Shown here: piece by piece, positions 44,254 to 51,889 of the stretch | How positions within the stretch are numbered: the first letter of the stretch is position 1 | Layout of the letters: every line of letters begins with the position of its first letter | Origin: Enterococcus cecorum | GTDB taxonomy: Bacteria > Bacillota > Bacilli > Lactobacillales > Enterococcaceae | Length of the DNA stretch: 64,000 bases | NCBI RefSeq assembly: GCF_023221775.1 | Contig: NZ_JAKUDS010000002.1 | Location: 1-64,000 of the forward strand | Reading direction: 5' to 3' | The notes under the pieces: model-generated | Told to the model about the DNA's origin: nothing | What the model saw: only the letters and a program-made list of their open reading frames with translations | Database searches by the model: none | Position numbers and translations under genes: made by a program

Positions 44254-45192
44254 ATGAGAAACAGATTCAAAGGAAAAGATTTTTTAGCATTTAAAGATAT
44301 GGATCGTGAGGAGATTGAATTTCTTACAGATTTATCTTTAGATTTTAAACGTAAATGGACAGCTAGAGAGCCACATGAATATCTGAAAGGACAAGTTTGG
44401 GCGGCATTATTTGAAAAAAATAGTACACGTACACGCAATGCCTTAGAGAGAGCGGCTGCTGACTTAGGTATTAAAATTGTATATTTACGTCCAGATGAAA
44501 TGCAAATGACTCGAGGAGAACCTTTGAAAGACACTTGTCGTGTTTTAGATCGATACTTTGACGGTTTGTTCATTAGAACTTTTGGACATGAAATCGTTGA
44601 AGAATGTTCTAAATGGATGCAAAATCCTGTAATTAACGGATTAACCGCCTTAGCTCATCCAACTCAAGGTATCGCCGATTTGATGACAATTAAAGAGAAA
44701 AAAGGAAAATTTGAAGGATTGAAGGTTTGCTATTCAGGAAATCTTTACAATGTATGTTATACAACGATGATTATGTGTGCATCTTTAGGTATGGATTTAT
44801 ATATCGCTTGTCCAGAAGGGCTTGAACCAGATGCAGAAATTGTTGAAGAAACTAAACGTCGAGCTGCGATGACTGGTGCAAAAGTAGTATTTACACAAGA
44901 CTTTGACGAAGCGTTAAAAGATGCAGATATTGTTTATGGAATGTCTCAATATAGTATGGGGCAATCAGAAGAAGAAATTGAATATTTGAAGAAAGCTTTT
45001 GCACCTTATCAAGTGACAATGGATGCAATGAAAAAAGCGAAACCAGATGCTATTTTCATGCATTGTCTTCCAGCACATAGAGGGGAAGAAGTCACTGATG
45101 AAGTTATGGAATGCAGTCAATCGGTTATTTTTGATGAAGCTGAAAATAGAATGCATTCAATTAAAGCAATCTTAGCTGCTTATGCAGATTAA
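44254..45192 (+). CDS. Ornithine-carbamoyltransferase-family enzyme with altered amino-substrate site
   Basis: A 312-residue carbamoyltransferase. Carbamoyl-phosphate motifs are intact: STRTR in FEKNSTRTRNALERAA (about 56-60), HPTQ in LAHPTQGIADL and HCLPAHRGEEV near the C-terminus. The ornithine-side motif differs: where ornithine enzymes have DVWVSMG, this one has MSQYSMG, so the Asp that holds the alpha-amino group is gone; the DxRNN-type segment is NLYNV. Thus the acceptor or donor is probably not ornithine. With carbamate kinase next door, the direction is likely catabolic (phosphorolysis of an N-carbamoyl compound). First gene of a five-gene operon. Confidence 0.85.
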   Translation: MRNRFKGKDFLAFKDMDREEIEFLTDLSLDFKRKWTAREPHEYLKGQVWAALFEKNSTRTRNALERAAADLGIKIVYLRPDEMQMTRGEPLKDTCRVLDRYFDGLFIRTFGHEIVEECSKWMQNPVINGLTALAHPTQGIADLMTIKEKKGKFEGLKVCYSGNLYNVCYTTMIMCASLGMDLYIACPEGLEPDAEIVEETKRRAAMTGAKVVFTQDFDEALKDADIVYGMSQYSMGQSEEEIEYLKKAFAPYQVTMDAMKKAKPDAIFMHCLPAHRGEEVTDEVMECSQSVIFDEAENRMHSIKAILAAYAD

Positions 45193-45206
45193 TCATGGGT
45201 GAATTT

Positions 45207-45233
45207 CTGAGTTGCTCATATAGAGCAACTCAG
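45207..45233 (+). other. Intercistronic hairpin between carbamoyltransferase and carbamate kinase genes
   Basis: CTGAGTTGCTC (45207-45217) pairs perfectly over 11 bp with GAGCAACTCAG (45223-45233), loop ATATA. It is followed by ATTATTTG, not a T run, so it more likely protects mRNA ends or sets the ratio of the two products than terminates fully. Confidence 0.65.
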
Positions 45234-45264
45234 ATTATTTGAATAAGAGGAAATAGGTGGACGT

Positions 45265-46200
45265 ATGGCGAAAATAGTTGTGGCATTAGGTGGAAATGCT
45301 CTTGGAAATAGTGCAAGTGAACAAAAAGAAGCAATTCAGAAAGTAGTTCCTGGATTAGTAGATTTAGTTGAAAAAGGACATCAGTTAATTGTAAGTCATG
45401 GAAATGGACCCCAAGTCGGTATGATTAATTTAGCATTTACGGAATATTACGAAAACATGGATTCAAGTGATGAGTTACCATTCCCAGAATGTAATGCAAT
45501 GAGTGAAGGGTACATTGGATATCATTTACAAAACGAGATAACTAATGAGTGTAATAAAAGAAAGTTAAGCACGAAAGCACAATCAATAATTACGCAAGTT
45601 GAAGTTAGTCCAGATGATCCTGCGTTTATTAATCCAACTAAACCAATCGGAAAATTTTATTCAAAAGAAGAAGGAGAACTAATTTCTCAGAAATATGGTT
45701 ATGTAGTTAAAGAGGATGCGGGTCGAGGGTACAGACGTATGGTTCCATCTCCAAGACCGTTGGATATAGTTGAAAAAGAGATTATTAATTCGCTATTCAA
45801 CGAAGGTAAAATTGTAATCGCTTGCGGTGGTGGAGGTATTCCAGTCATTCAACATGATGGCGCTTATGAAGGTATTGCAGCTGTGATAGATAAGGATTTT
45901 GCAAGTGCTAAATTAGCAGAATTATTAGATGCTGATTATTTGATTATTCTGACAGCTGTTTCCAATGTCTATGTAAATTATGGTAAAGAAACGCAAAAAG
46001 CTCTTAAAAATGTTACTGTTGATGAACTCAGTGAATATATTGATCAAGATCAATTCAGTAAAGGATCTATGTTACCTAAAGTTGAAGCTGTGATTAATTT
46101 TGTGGGTTCAAGTAAGCAAAGAATTGGAATTATTACATCGATTAATTATTTAAATGAAGCTTTACATGGTCAAGAGGGGACGATGGTTGTAGGGAGTTGA
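45265..46200 (+). CDS. arcC: Carbamate kinase
   Basis: Makes ATP from carbamoyl phosphate and ADP. The 311 residues match the family: VVALGGNALG at the start, SHGNGPQVGMI near 45-55, the YRRMVPSPRP motif, ACGGGGIPV near 191-199, VIDKDFASAKLAELL and FSKGSMLPKVEA. GGTGG and a weak GAGGAAA precede ATG 45265. It is between the carbamoyltransferase and transporter genes, completing the ATP-yielding branch. The symbol refers to enzyme activity; this is probably a paralogue apart from any arginine deiminase operon. Confidence 0.93.
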   Translation: MAKIVVALGGNALGNSASEQKEAIQKVVPGLVDLVEKGHQLIVSHGNGPQVGMINLAFTEYYENMDSSDELPFPECNAMSEGYIGYHLQNEITNECNKRKLSTKAQSIITQVEVSPDDPAFINPTKPIGKFYSKEEGELISQKYGYVVKEDAGRGYRRMVPSPRPLDIVEKEIINSLFNEGKIVIACGGGGIPVIQHDGAYEGIAAVIDKDFASAKLAELLDADYLIILTAVSNVYVNYGKETQKALKNVTVDELSEYIDQDQFSKGSMLPKVEAVINFVGSSKQRIGIITSINYLNEALHGQEGTMVVGS

Positions 46201-46206
46201 TGAAAT

Positions 46207-47703
46207 ATGGAAAAGAAGAAGTTCAAATCACCTAATACTTATGTAATAATCTTCTTTCTGTTAATATTGGTTGCGATATTAACGTGGTTTGTTCCTGGTG
46301 GGAAGTATGATGTTAATGATGCTGGGCAAAATATTGCAGGAACATATCAAAGAATTGCGGCGAACCGACAAGGTTTATGGGATGTAATTATGGCACCTAT
46401 CATTGGTATGGTAGGTAATGAAAAAATCTCCGGGGCTATAACCATTTCGTTAAATGTTATGTTGTTCGGGGCTTTCTTAGAAATGATGGATACAATCGGT
46501 GCGATTAATATTGCATTGAAAGGAATAGCATCAAAATATAAAGATAAGACTGCGGTGTTGATTACAGTTCTCACTTTTGTAATGGGGATATTTGGTACGG
46601 TACAAGGGGCGTATGAAGAAGGATTTGTATATTTGTTAATGTTTCTTCCGATTATTTTATCTCTTGGGTTAGACACTATTACTGCGTTAATGATAGTAAT
46701 TTTTGGTACGCAAGCAGGATGTGCTGCTTCAGTTATTAATCCATTTTCAACGGGTATCGCGTCTGGTATTGCCGGTATTAGTCCAGGTGAAGGCATTGTT
46801 TTTAGAGCTTTTGTTTTTGTAGCGTTACTATCCTTAGTTTCATTTTTAATTTGTCAATATGCAAAAAAAGTTCAAAAAAATCCAAAAGCGTCTCCACAGT
46901 ACTACAGACATCAACAAGATATAGAGGAATTTGCTAGTGCAGAGGGTAAACAAGAAGTCATGGATAGTCGACAAAGGAAAGTCTTCTATATTTTCTTAGC
47001 AACTTTTGCTATAATGATTATTTCATTGATTCCTTGGACCGCTTTAAATGAGAATTTTACATTCTTTGCAAAAGCAACCGATTGGATGAATCATAATATT
47101 GTCTTTGGAACTATCTTAGGCAATCATTTAGTGCCATTTGGAGACTGGTATTTCAATGAAATTAATGGTCTGTTAATTGTAATGACTTTCTTAGCTGGTT
47201 TTGTAATGAAATATGACGTTGACAAAATCATCAAAATATTAATTAAAGGGTCTGCTGCCTTAGTATCTACAGCGTTTATCGTGCCTTTAGCTCGAGGAAT
47301 TCAAGTTATTATGACTGATGGAAATATTACAGCTACAGTTTTAAATGCTTGCGAAAAAACATTAGGAAGTTTGCCAACTTCAGTATTCGTTGTAGTTTGT
47401 TTTGTAGTATATCTTGTGTTAGCGGCATTCATTCCAAGCTCAACAGGTTTGGCTGCAGCGACTATGTCAATAATGGCTCCATTAGCAATTTTTGCGGGAG
47501 TTAGTGAGTCAACAATGGTAGTTATCTATAATTTTGCATTAGGTTTAGTGAAAATGATTGCACCAACCTCTATCATTGTGATGACTTGTACACAAGCTGT
47601 TCATGTTGACTATGGAACATGGATTAAAGTTAGTGCTAAATATCTATTTATCTTCTTTATTGCTTGTGTAGGATTATTATTATTAAATATTATGGTATTT
47701 TAA
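46207..47703 (+). CDS. YfcC/DcuC-superfamily membrane transporter
   Basis: A 498-residue polytopic membrane protein with about 12 hydrophobic segments. The N-terminal NTYVIIFFLLILVAILTWFVPGGKY (first helix), the repeated helical hairpins (GTVQGAYEEGF; FIPSSTGLAAATMSIMAPLA) and the overall size fit the YfcC family. Relatives are found in arginine/agmatine-type and dipeptide-use operons; the substrate is not deducible. It starts 6 bp after arcC, so it probably imports the substrate of this pathway or exchanges it with the product. Confidence 0.87.
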   Translation: MEKKKFKSPNTYVIIFFLLILVAILTWFVPGGKYDVNDAGQNIAGTYQRIAANRQGLWDVIMAPIIGMVGNEKISGAITISLNVMLFGAFLEMMDTIGAINIALKGIASKYKDKTAVLITVLTFVMGIFGTVQGAYEEGFVYLLMFLPIILSLGLDTITALMIVIFGTQAGCAASVINPFSTGIASGIAGISPGEGIVFRAFVFVALLSLVSFLICQYAKKVQKNPKASPQYYRHQQDIEEFASAEGKQEVMDSRQRKVFYIFLATFAIMIISLIPWTALNENFTFFAKATDWMNHNIVFGTILGNHLVPFGDWYFNEINGLLIVMTFLAGFVMKYDVDKIIKILIKGSAALVSTAFIVPLARGIQVIMTDGNITATVLNACEKTLGSLPTSVFVVVCFVVYLVLAAFIPSSTGLAAATMSIMAPLAIFAGVSESTMVVIYNFALGLVKMIAPTSIIVMTCTQAVHVDYGTWIKVSAKYLFIFFIACVGLLLLNIMVF

Positions 47704-47732
47704 AAAATACTAATTATAAGGAGTGTTTAATT

Positions 47733-48587
47733 ATGTCAGAAAATATTTATGTAAGTAATGCAACTAATGTGTTAAAAGAAGTCATTGTATGTTCTCCTAA
47801 ATTTTATGTGTTCAATGCCATTAATGAGATTACTAAGTCTTGGATGGAGAAAGGCGAAACTGAGCAAAATGAACGTATGGTTGCAGAATGGCAAACCTTG
47901 GTCAATGCATATAGAGAAAATGGTGTGATTGTACATGAAGTAGATGCTCATAAAGAGTTACAAGTTCAAACTTTTGCTCGAGATTTTGGTGCGATGGTTA
48001 AAGAAGGCGCTATCATTGGGAAATTCCGTCATCCTGCACGTCAAAAAGAAACAGAAGTGTATGAGCAAAAATTAAAAGAATTAGGGATTCCAGTCATTGC
48101 TCGTGTGAATGCAGGTTGCTTTGAAGGTGGAGATTTCTGGATGATTGATGATCATACTTTAGCGTTTGGTTTGGTTGATCGAACCGACCAAGCTGGTGTA
48201 GATAATTTACGTGAGCAGTTAGCAAAATATGGTTACACTGTTGTAGGTGTGCCTGTTCCCCCGGCTAATTTACACTTAGATATGGTGTTTAACATTGTTG
48301 CTGAAAAAGTATGTATTGCAGCTACAGAACAACTTCCTTACAACTTTATTCAGATGCTTAAACGTAGAAATTATAAAATTATCGACGTTCCGAGCGAATT
48401 AGTATTTAAGCATGGTTGTAATGTTCAAGCCTTAGGAAATGGTAAAGTGCTAGGTATTGAAAATAATAAATCTGTGAATGAAGCTATGGAAGCTGAAGGT
48501 ATTGAAGTCATTAAATTACCGTTAGAACAAATTTTAAAAGCTGGTGGCGGTCCACATTGCATGACATTCCCTGTAAGAAGAGCATAA
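47733..48587 (+). CDS. Amidinotransferase-superfamily hydrolase (DDAH/arginine-deiminase-like)
   Basis: A 284-residue protein of the guanidino-group-modifying superfamily. Visible active-site elements: FARDFGAM (substrate-binding Asp), CFEGGDF (Glu/Asp pair), LHLDMVF with the general-base His, and GGGPHCMTFP with the nucleophilic Cys at about 276. It lacks the helical insertion of true arginine deiminases (about 400 residues) and is closer in size to DDAH-type enzymes. Inference: it hydrolyses a guanidino compound to a ureido compound plus ammonia or an amine, which the neighbouring carbamoyltransferase then cleaves. Start ATG 47733 behind AAGGAG; the longer frame begins inside the transporter gene. 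Confidence 0.85.
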   Translation: MSENIYVSNATNVLKEVIVCSPKFYVFNAINEITKSWMEKGETEQNERMVAEWQTLVNAYRENGVIVHEVDAHKELQVQTFARDFGAMVKEGAIIGKFRHPARQKETEVYEQKLKELGIPVIARVNAGCFEGGDFWMIDDHTLAFGLVDRTDQAGVDNLREQLAKYGYTVVGVPVPPANLHLDMVFNIVAEKVCIAATEQLPYNFIQMLKRRNYKIIDVPSELVFKHGCNVQALGNGKVLGIENNKSVNEAMEAEGIEVIKLPLEQILKAGGGPHCMTFPVRRA

Positions 48588-48600
48588 TAATATATTTTAA

Positions 48601-48644
48601 AAGGAAGTGACAAGCCCACAGTAATTCAATTGCTGTGGGTTAAT
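48601..48644 (+). promoter_or_regulatory. Shine-Dalgarno separated from its start codon by a hairpin
   Basis: AAGGAAG (48601-48607) is 37 nt from ATG 48645, but CCCACAG (48615-48621) pairs perfectly with CTGTGGG (48633-48639), extended by a G-T and an A-T pair. Folded out, the effective spacing is about 8 nt. Confidence 0.5.
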
Positions 48645-49631
48645 ATGAAAATAGTAATATCGGACTATAAAGATTCAATGATGCCTAGTCATGATATTGA
48701 GTTTGAGGTATTGAAAAAAGGACTAGGTGAAGATGTAGATGTAGTTGTATATGAGTATTCGGATGATAAAAAAGAAGAGTTTTATCAAGTGATTCGAGAT
48801 GCGGATGCCTTATTAACAGCATTTATTCAATTCGATAAAGAAATGTTTGATCATGCACCAAATATTAAAGTAATTTCTATAAATGCAACTGGATATGATA
48901 ATGTGGATTTATCAGTAGCTAAAAGCCGACACGTAGGTATCTGCCCCGTTGGTGAGTATTGCACAATTGATGTTGCTGAGTACACAATTTCACTTATTTT
49001 ATCATTAGTAAAGAATTTAAAAATTTATTCGTATGATGTTGAGAAAAATCATAAGTGGAGATATGAAGTTGGTGAAGAAAATAAACGTATTCAAGATCTA
49101 ACTTTAGGTGTTTTTGGGTTCGGTAAAATTGGAAAGGCTGTTGCAAAACGTGCAGTGGCATTAGGGATGAGAGTTTTAGCTTGTGATCCAAAGGCTGAAA
49201 AAGAGGAAGCTGTTAAATTAGATGTTGAAATAGTTGATCCTGAACAATTGTTAAAAGAATCTGATGTAATTACAAATAATATGAATTTAAATGAATCAAA
49301 TTATCATTTCTTTGATTTAGAAAAATTTTCAAAAATGGCCCAAAAACCATATTTTATTAATATGGGACGTGGTGCCTGCGTTGTGGAGGAAGATTTGTCT
49401 AAAGCCTTGGATTTAGGCTATATAAAAGGTGCAGGGCTTGATGTATTAAAAGATGAGCATCCTGATTTGGTTCATCACGATTTAGTAAATAGGAACAATG
49501 TGATTATTACTCCGCATGCTGCTTTCTATACAAGTTCATCGATTGCAGATTTACAACGTATATCATCACAAAATATTGTTTACTATCTAACTAATCAAAA
49601 AGAAAAAGTATTTAAATTAGTTAGTGACTAG
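48645..49631 (+). CDS. D-isomer-specific 2-hydroxyacid dehydrogenase
   Basis: A 328-residue NAD-dependent dehydrogenase. The NAD-binding motif is LGVFGFGKIGKAVAKRA (about 146-162); the catalytic Arg is expected in the NMNLNESN / NMGRGACV region (the usual T-P-x-T is altered to NNMNLNE), the Glu in GAGLDVLKDEHP, and the His in TPHAAFYT. The family reduces 2-oxo acids to D-2-hydroxy acids or the reverse. The start is ATG 48645; TTG 48630 is in frame but lies in the loop of a hairpin. It is the last gene of the deiminase-carbamoyltransferase operon, before a terminator. Confidence 0.88.
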   Translation: MKIVISDYKDSMMPSHDIEFEVLKKGLGEDVDVVVYEYSDDKKEEFYQVIRDADALLTAFIQFDKEMFDHAPNIKVISINATGYDNVDLSVAKSRHVGICPVGEYCTIDVAEYTISLILSLVKNLKIYSYDVEKNHKWRYEVGEENKRIQDLTLGVFGFGKIGKAVAKRAVALGMRVLACDPKAEKEEAVKLDVEIVDPEQLLKESDVITNNMNLNESNYHFFDLEKFSKMAQKPYFINMGRGACVVEEDLSKALDLGYIKGAGLDVLKDEHPDLVHHDLVNRNNVIITPHAAFYTSSSIADLQRISSQNIVYYLTNQKEKVFKLVSD

Positions 49632-49645
49632 AATAATATACATTG

Positions 49646-49696
49646 CTGTATTGAAGTATATACGTTATTCTGTTAAACTTCAATACAGTATTTTTT
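49646..49696 (+). terminator. Terminator between the dehydrogenase and YjiH genes
   Basis: CTGTATTGAAG (49646-49656) pairs perfectly with CTTCAATACAG (49678-49688), followed by TATTTTTTG. The next ribosome-binding site begins within 4 nt, so it probably works as an attenuator. Confidence 0.85.
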
Positions 49697-49712
49697 GTTG
49701 AGGTGATTTGTG

Positions 49713-51086
49713 ATGGAAAAGACTAATAAAAAATTATTGGAATATAATTCTAAAGACGTTTTAAAATTTATTATTGCATCTTTTGTAGGTGTTTTTTTAT
49801 TTTTAATTCCTATACCTAAAGAGAAAACATTTACGATATTTGTGGGGGTGATTATTGATAAATTACAGTTTGTATTATCAAAAGGTCCCATGGATTACTT
49901 ATCACTTTTATTGTTTTTATTTATAAGTATTTCGTTGTTTTGTACTATCTATGGATTTTTTAGTACTAAAAATGTTATCTATAATCCGGATATTAATAAT
50001 ATTTTTAGACCTAAAGGATTTTATCTTTTTAGCAGAATAGTTGGTATTGTATTTTATTATATGATCTATTTTAATATTGGTCCAGAGTATATTATTGGTG
50101 CATCCACTGGAGAAGAGATGTTAGGTGTCTCTAAAATATTAATTTCCGTTGTTTTTATTATCGCATTTGCAATGCCGTTATTAACAGATTTTGGAATCAT
50201 GGAGTTTGTAGGTGTTTTAGTTCAAAAATTTATTCGGTTTATTTTTACCTGCCCTGGAAGGTCGGCCATTGATTTAATGACCTCTTGGCTTGGTGCTTCA
50301 AGCGCGGGAGCATTACTAACTGTTCGCCAATTTGAATTAGGATACTATTCAACAAGAGAAGCTTTAACAATAACGACAAATTTTTCATTAGTTTCAATTC
50401 CATTTTGTTTTGTAATTTCAAAAATCATGAAGTTGGAAGGCTATTTCACGATTTGGTATGTTTGTATTTGTATTACTTGTTTTGTTTTAGCTATAATTGT
50501 GCCAAGGCTATGGCCGTTGAGGTCTATTCCAAATACTTATAATGAAGGTGTGGGAGATCAAAGTGCAGAAATTATTCCGAAAGGTTATCATCCAGTAAAA
50601 TGGGGATTGTATTTAGCAAGTAAGAAAGCGTCACATTCTTCGGTTTCTACTGTGATAAGAAGTGGTCTATATGTATACTGCAGTGTATTTTTAGATTTGA
50701 TTCCTTTGGTGATTGCTTGGGGAACTATCATGCTTGCCGTTATTAAACATACCTCTGTATTTCAGATTGTATCTATTCCATTTGGCTATTATATGCAATT
50801 GCTTGGGATTGAGGATGCCATGAAGTTATCCTCTAGTGTGCTTGTTGGCTTTGGAGATATGTATATCCCGCCACTATTATTAGCGAATGAACCAGCTTTA
50901 AGTTCACGTTTTATATTAGGGGTTGTTACAACAAGTCAAATAATATATTTGACCGAGATAGGAGCCATAATATTAAAATCTCCTATGAAGGTTAATATTT
51001 TTCAATTATTTATCATTTTTATTGAACGAACAATTATTGCACTTCCTATTGCTGTAATCTTATTTAAATTGTTCCTTAAAACTTAA
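49713..51086 (+). CDS. YjiH-family membrane protein (nucleoside-recognition/GATE domain)
   Basis: A 457-residue membrane protein with about ten hydrophobic segments. PLLTDFGIMEFVGVLVQ, CPGRSAIDLMTSWLGASSAGALL and GFGDMYIPPLL are family-typical of YjiH proteins with a GATE domain. These accompany amino-acid or peptide-use genes in many bacteria, and a transport role is assumed but unproven. ATG 49713 is 7 nt behind GAGGTG; the GTG at 49710 is too close. Separated from the dehydrogenase by a terminator hairpin, it may be a second transporter of the same pathway. Confidence 0.82.
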   Translation: MEKTNKKLLEYNSKDVLKFIIASFVGVFLFLIPIPKEKTFTIFVGVIIDKLQFVLSKGPMDYLSLLLFLFISISLFCTIYGFFSTKNVIYNPDINNIFRPKGFYLFSRIVGIVFYYMIYFNIGPEYIIGASTGEEMLGVSKILISVVFIIAFAMPLLTDFGIMEFVGVLVQKFIRFIFTCPGRSAIDLMTSWLGASSAGALLTVRQFELGYYSTREALTITTNFSLVSIPFCFVISKIMKLEGYFTIWYVCICITCFVLAIIVPRLWPLRSIPNTYNEGVGDQSAEIIPKGYHPVKWGLYLASKKASHSSVSTVIRSGLYVYCSVFLDLIPLVIAWGTIMLAVIKHTSVFQIVSIPFGYYMQLLGIEDAMKLSSSVLVGFGDMYIPPLLLANEPALSSRFILGVVTTSQIIYLTEIGAIILKSPMKVNIFQLFIIFIERTIIALPIAVILFKLFLKT

Positions 51087-51094
51087 CGAAATAT

Positions 51095-51131
51095 GGAGAA
51101 GGTGTACTAATGCTTGCTTTCTCCTTTTTTT
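51095..51131 (+). terminator. Terminator after the YjiH gene
   Basis: GGAGAA (51095-51100) pairs with TTCTCC (51119-51124), followed by seven T. Confidence 0.75.
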
Positions 51132-51134
51132 GTT

Positions 51135-51500
51135 GTTTGCAAAAAAGCATAGCAGCTTCAGATTAACCGAAGCCGCTTAATTCTAAAAAATATTGGCTAG
51201 GTGTGTGCCTAGACAATAATAAGAGAACCTACTGATTATGGGGAGTTCAGTAGTATTAAGAAAATCAGACACGCCCACAGTTAAACCCGCGGTGTTCTTA
51301 AGTACTGAGAAGTCTCTGTTAAAACTTTAGTTGCCTAAAGCAATAATCACTAAATCTTTTTCATTAAGAGTTTCGTTGTCTAACAAGCTTATTGACTCGT
51401 TTAACGATAACTTTTGGCTCGTGTCAAAGCCTTTTATACCCAAAGCACAGCAAGGAAATACGAGTAAGCAATTATAAATAATTGCTTTTTTCTTGCAAAC
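51135..51500 (+). ncRNA. Candidate structured non-coding RNA of unknown class
   Basis: No gene-length coding frame is present in 51,087-51,889, but this stretch folds strongly. Its ends are complementary (GTTTGC plus AAAAAAGC at 51135-51148; GCTTTTTT plus TTGCAAAC at 51484-51500). Inside are a GCAGCTTC/GAAGCCGC hairpin (about 51152-51177), a 10-bp TATTGGCTAGG/CCTAGACAATA hairpin (51191-51218), a CTACTG/CAGTAG stem, a long hairpin AGTATTAAGAA/TTCTTAAGTACT (51252-51306), a CTTTAG/CTAAAG hairpin (51325-51340), and a perfect terminator at 51466-51491. It lacks the hallmark sequences of tmRNA, RNase P RNA, SRP RNA or a T box. Direction + is inferred from the terminator. No clear promoter was found. 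Confidence 0.55.
51466..51491 (+). terminator. Terminator of the candidate ncRNA
   Basis: AAGCAATTA (51466-51474) pairs perfectly with TAATTGCTT (51479-51487), running into TTTTTT. Confidence 0.85.
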
Positions 51501-51507
51501 TTTTCAC

Positions 51508-51584
51508 GTAATTCTGTGAGTAGAATTACATGTAAATTATAACTGTTTTGATATGGAAATCAACAGTATTTTATTTTTTATTTT
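51508..51584 (+). other. Two further hairpins before yhaO
   Basis: GTAATTC/GAATTAC (51508-51529) and CTGTTTTGAT/ATCAACAG (51543-51566, one bulge), the second followed by a T-rich tract, so possibly a second terminator. From about 51,585 to 51,889 I see nothing further except AT-rich sequence and a possible yhaO promoter, with TACAAT at about 51856-51861. Confidence 0.5.
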
Positions 51585-51889
51585 CAAAAGAATTAAACAT
51601 CACATTGGTTTTGCAACGCCAGTGGTCTAATGTATATTTTTTTAGTGGATGGATGCCATTGCTTTTAGATAAAGTTTTATGAGAGTTCTTGATTTAAATA
51701 TGAGTATGTGATTAATCATTTTTACAAACTTTGTCAAGATATTTTCAGTTAAATGTTATAGCTACTTTAAATTATAGTGATTTAGAGTAGTTTTTTTGTA
51801 TCTAAAATAGCGAACAAATTTTCGTTTAAAATGTGACTTTTGCTATTATTAATGGTACAATGAAAGAAAAAATTGAAGGAAAAAGAAGA

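Noticed and set aside
51135-51500. tmRNA, RNase P RNA or tracrRNA as identity of the structured RNA
   Set aside because: The conserved sequences of tmRNA ends and RNase P core are absent, and there is no cas gene or CRISPR array in the window.
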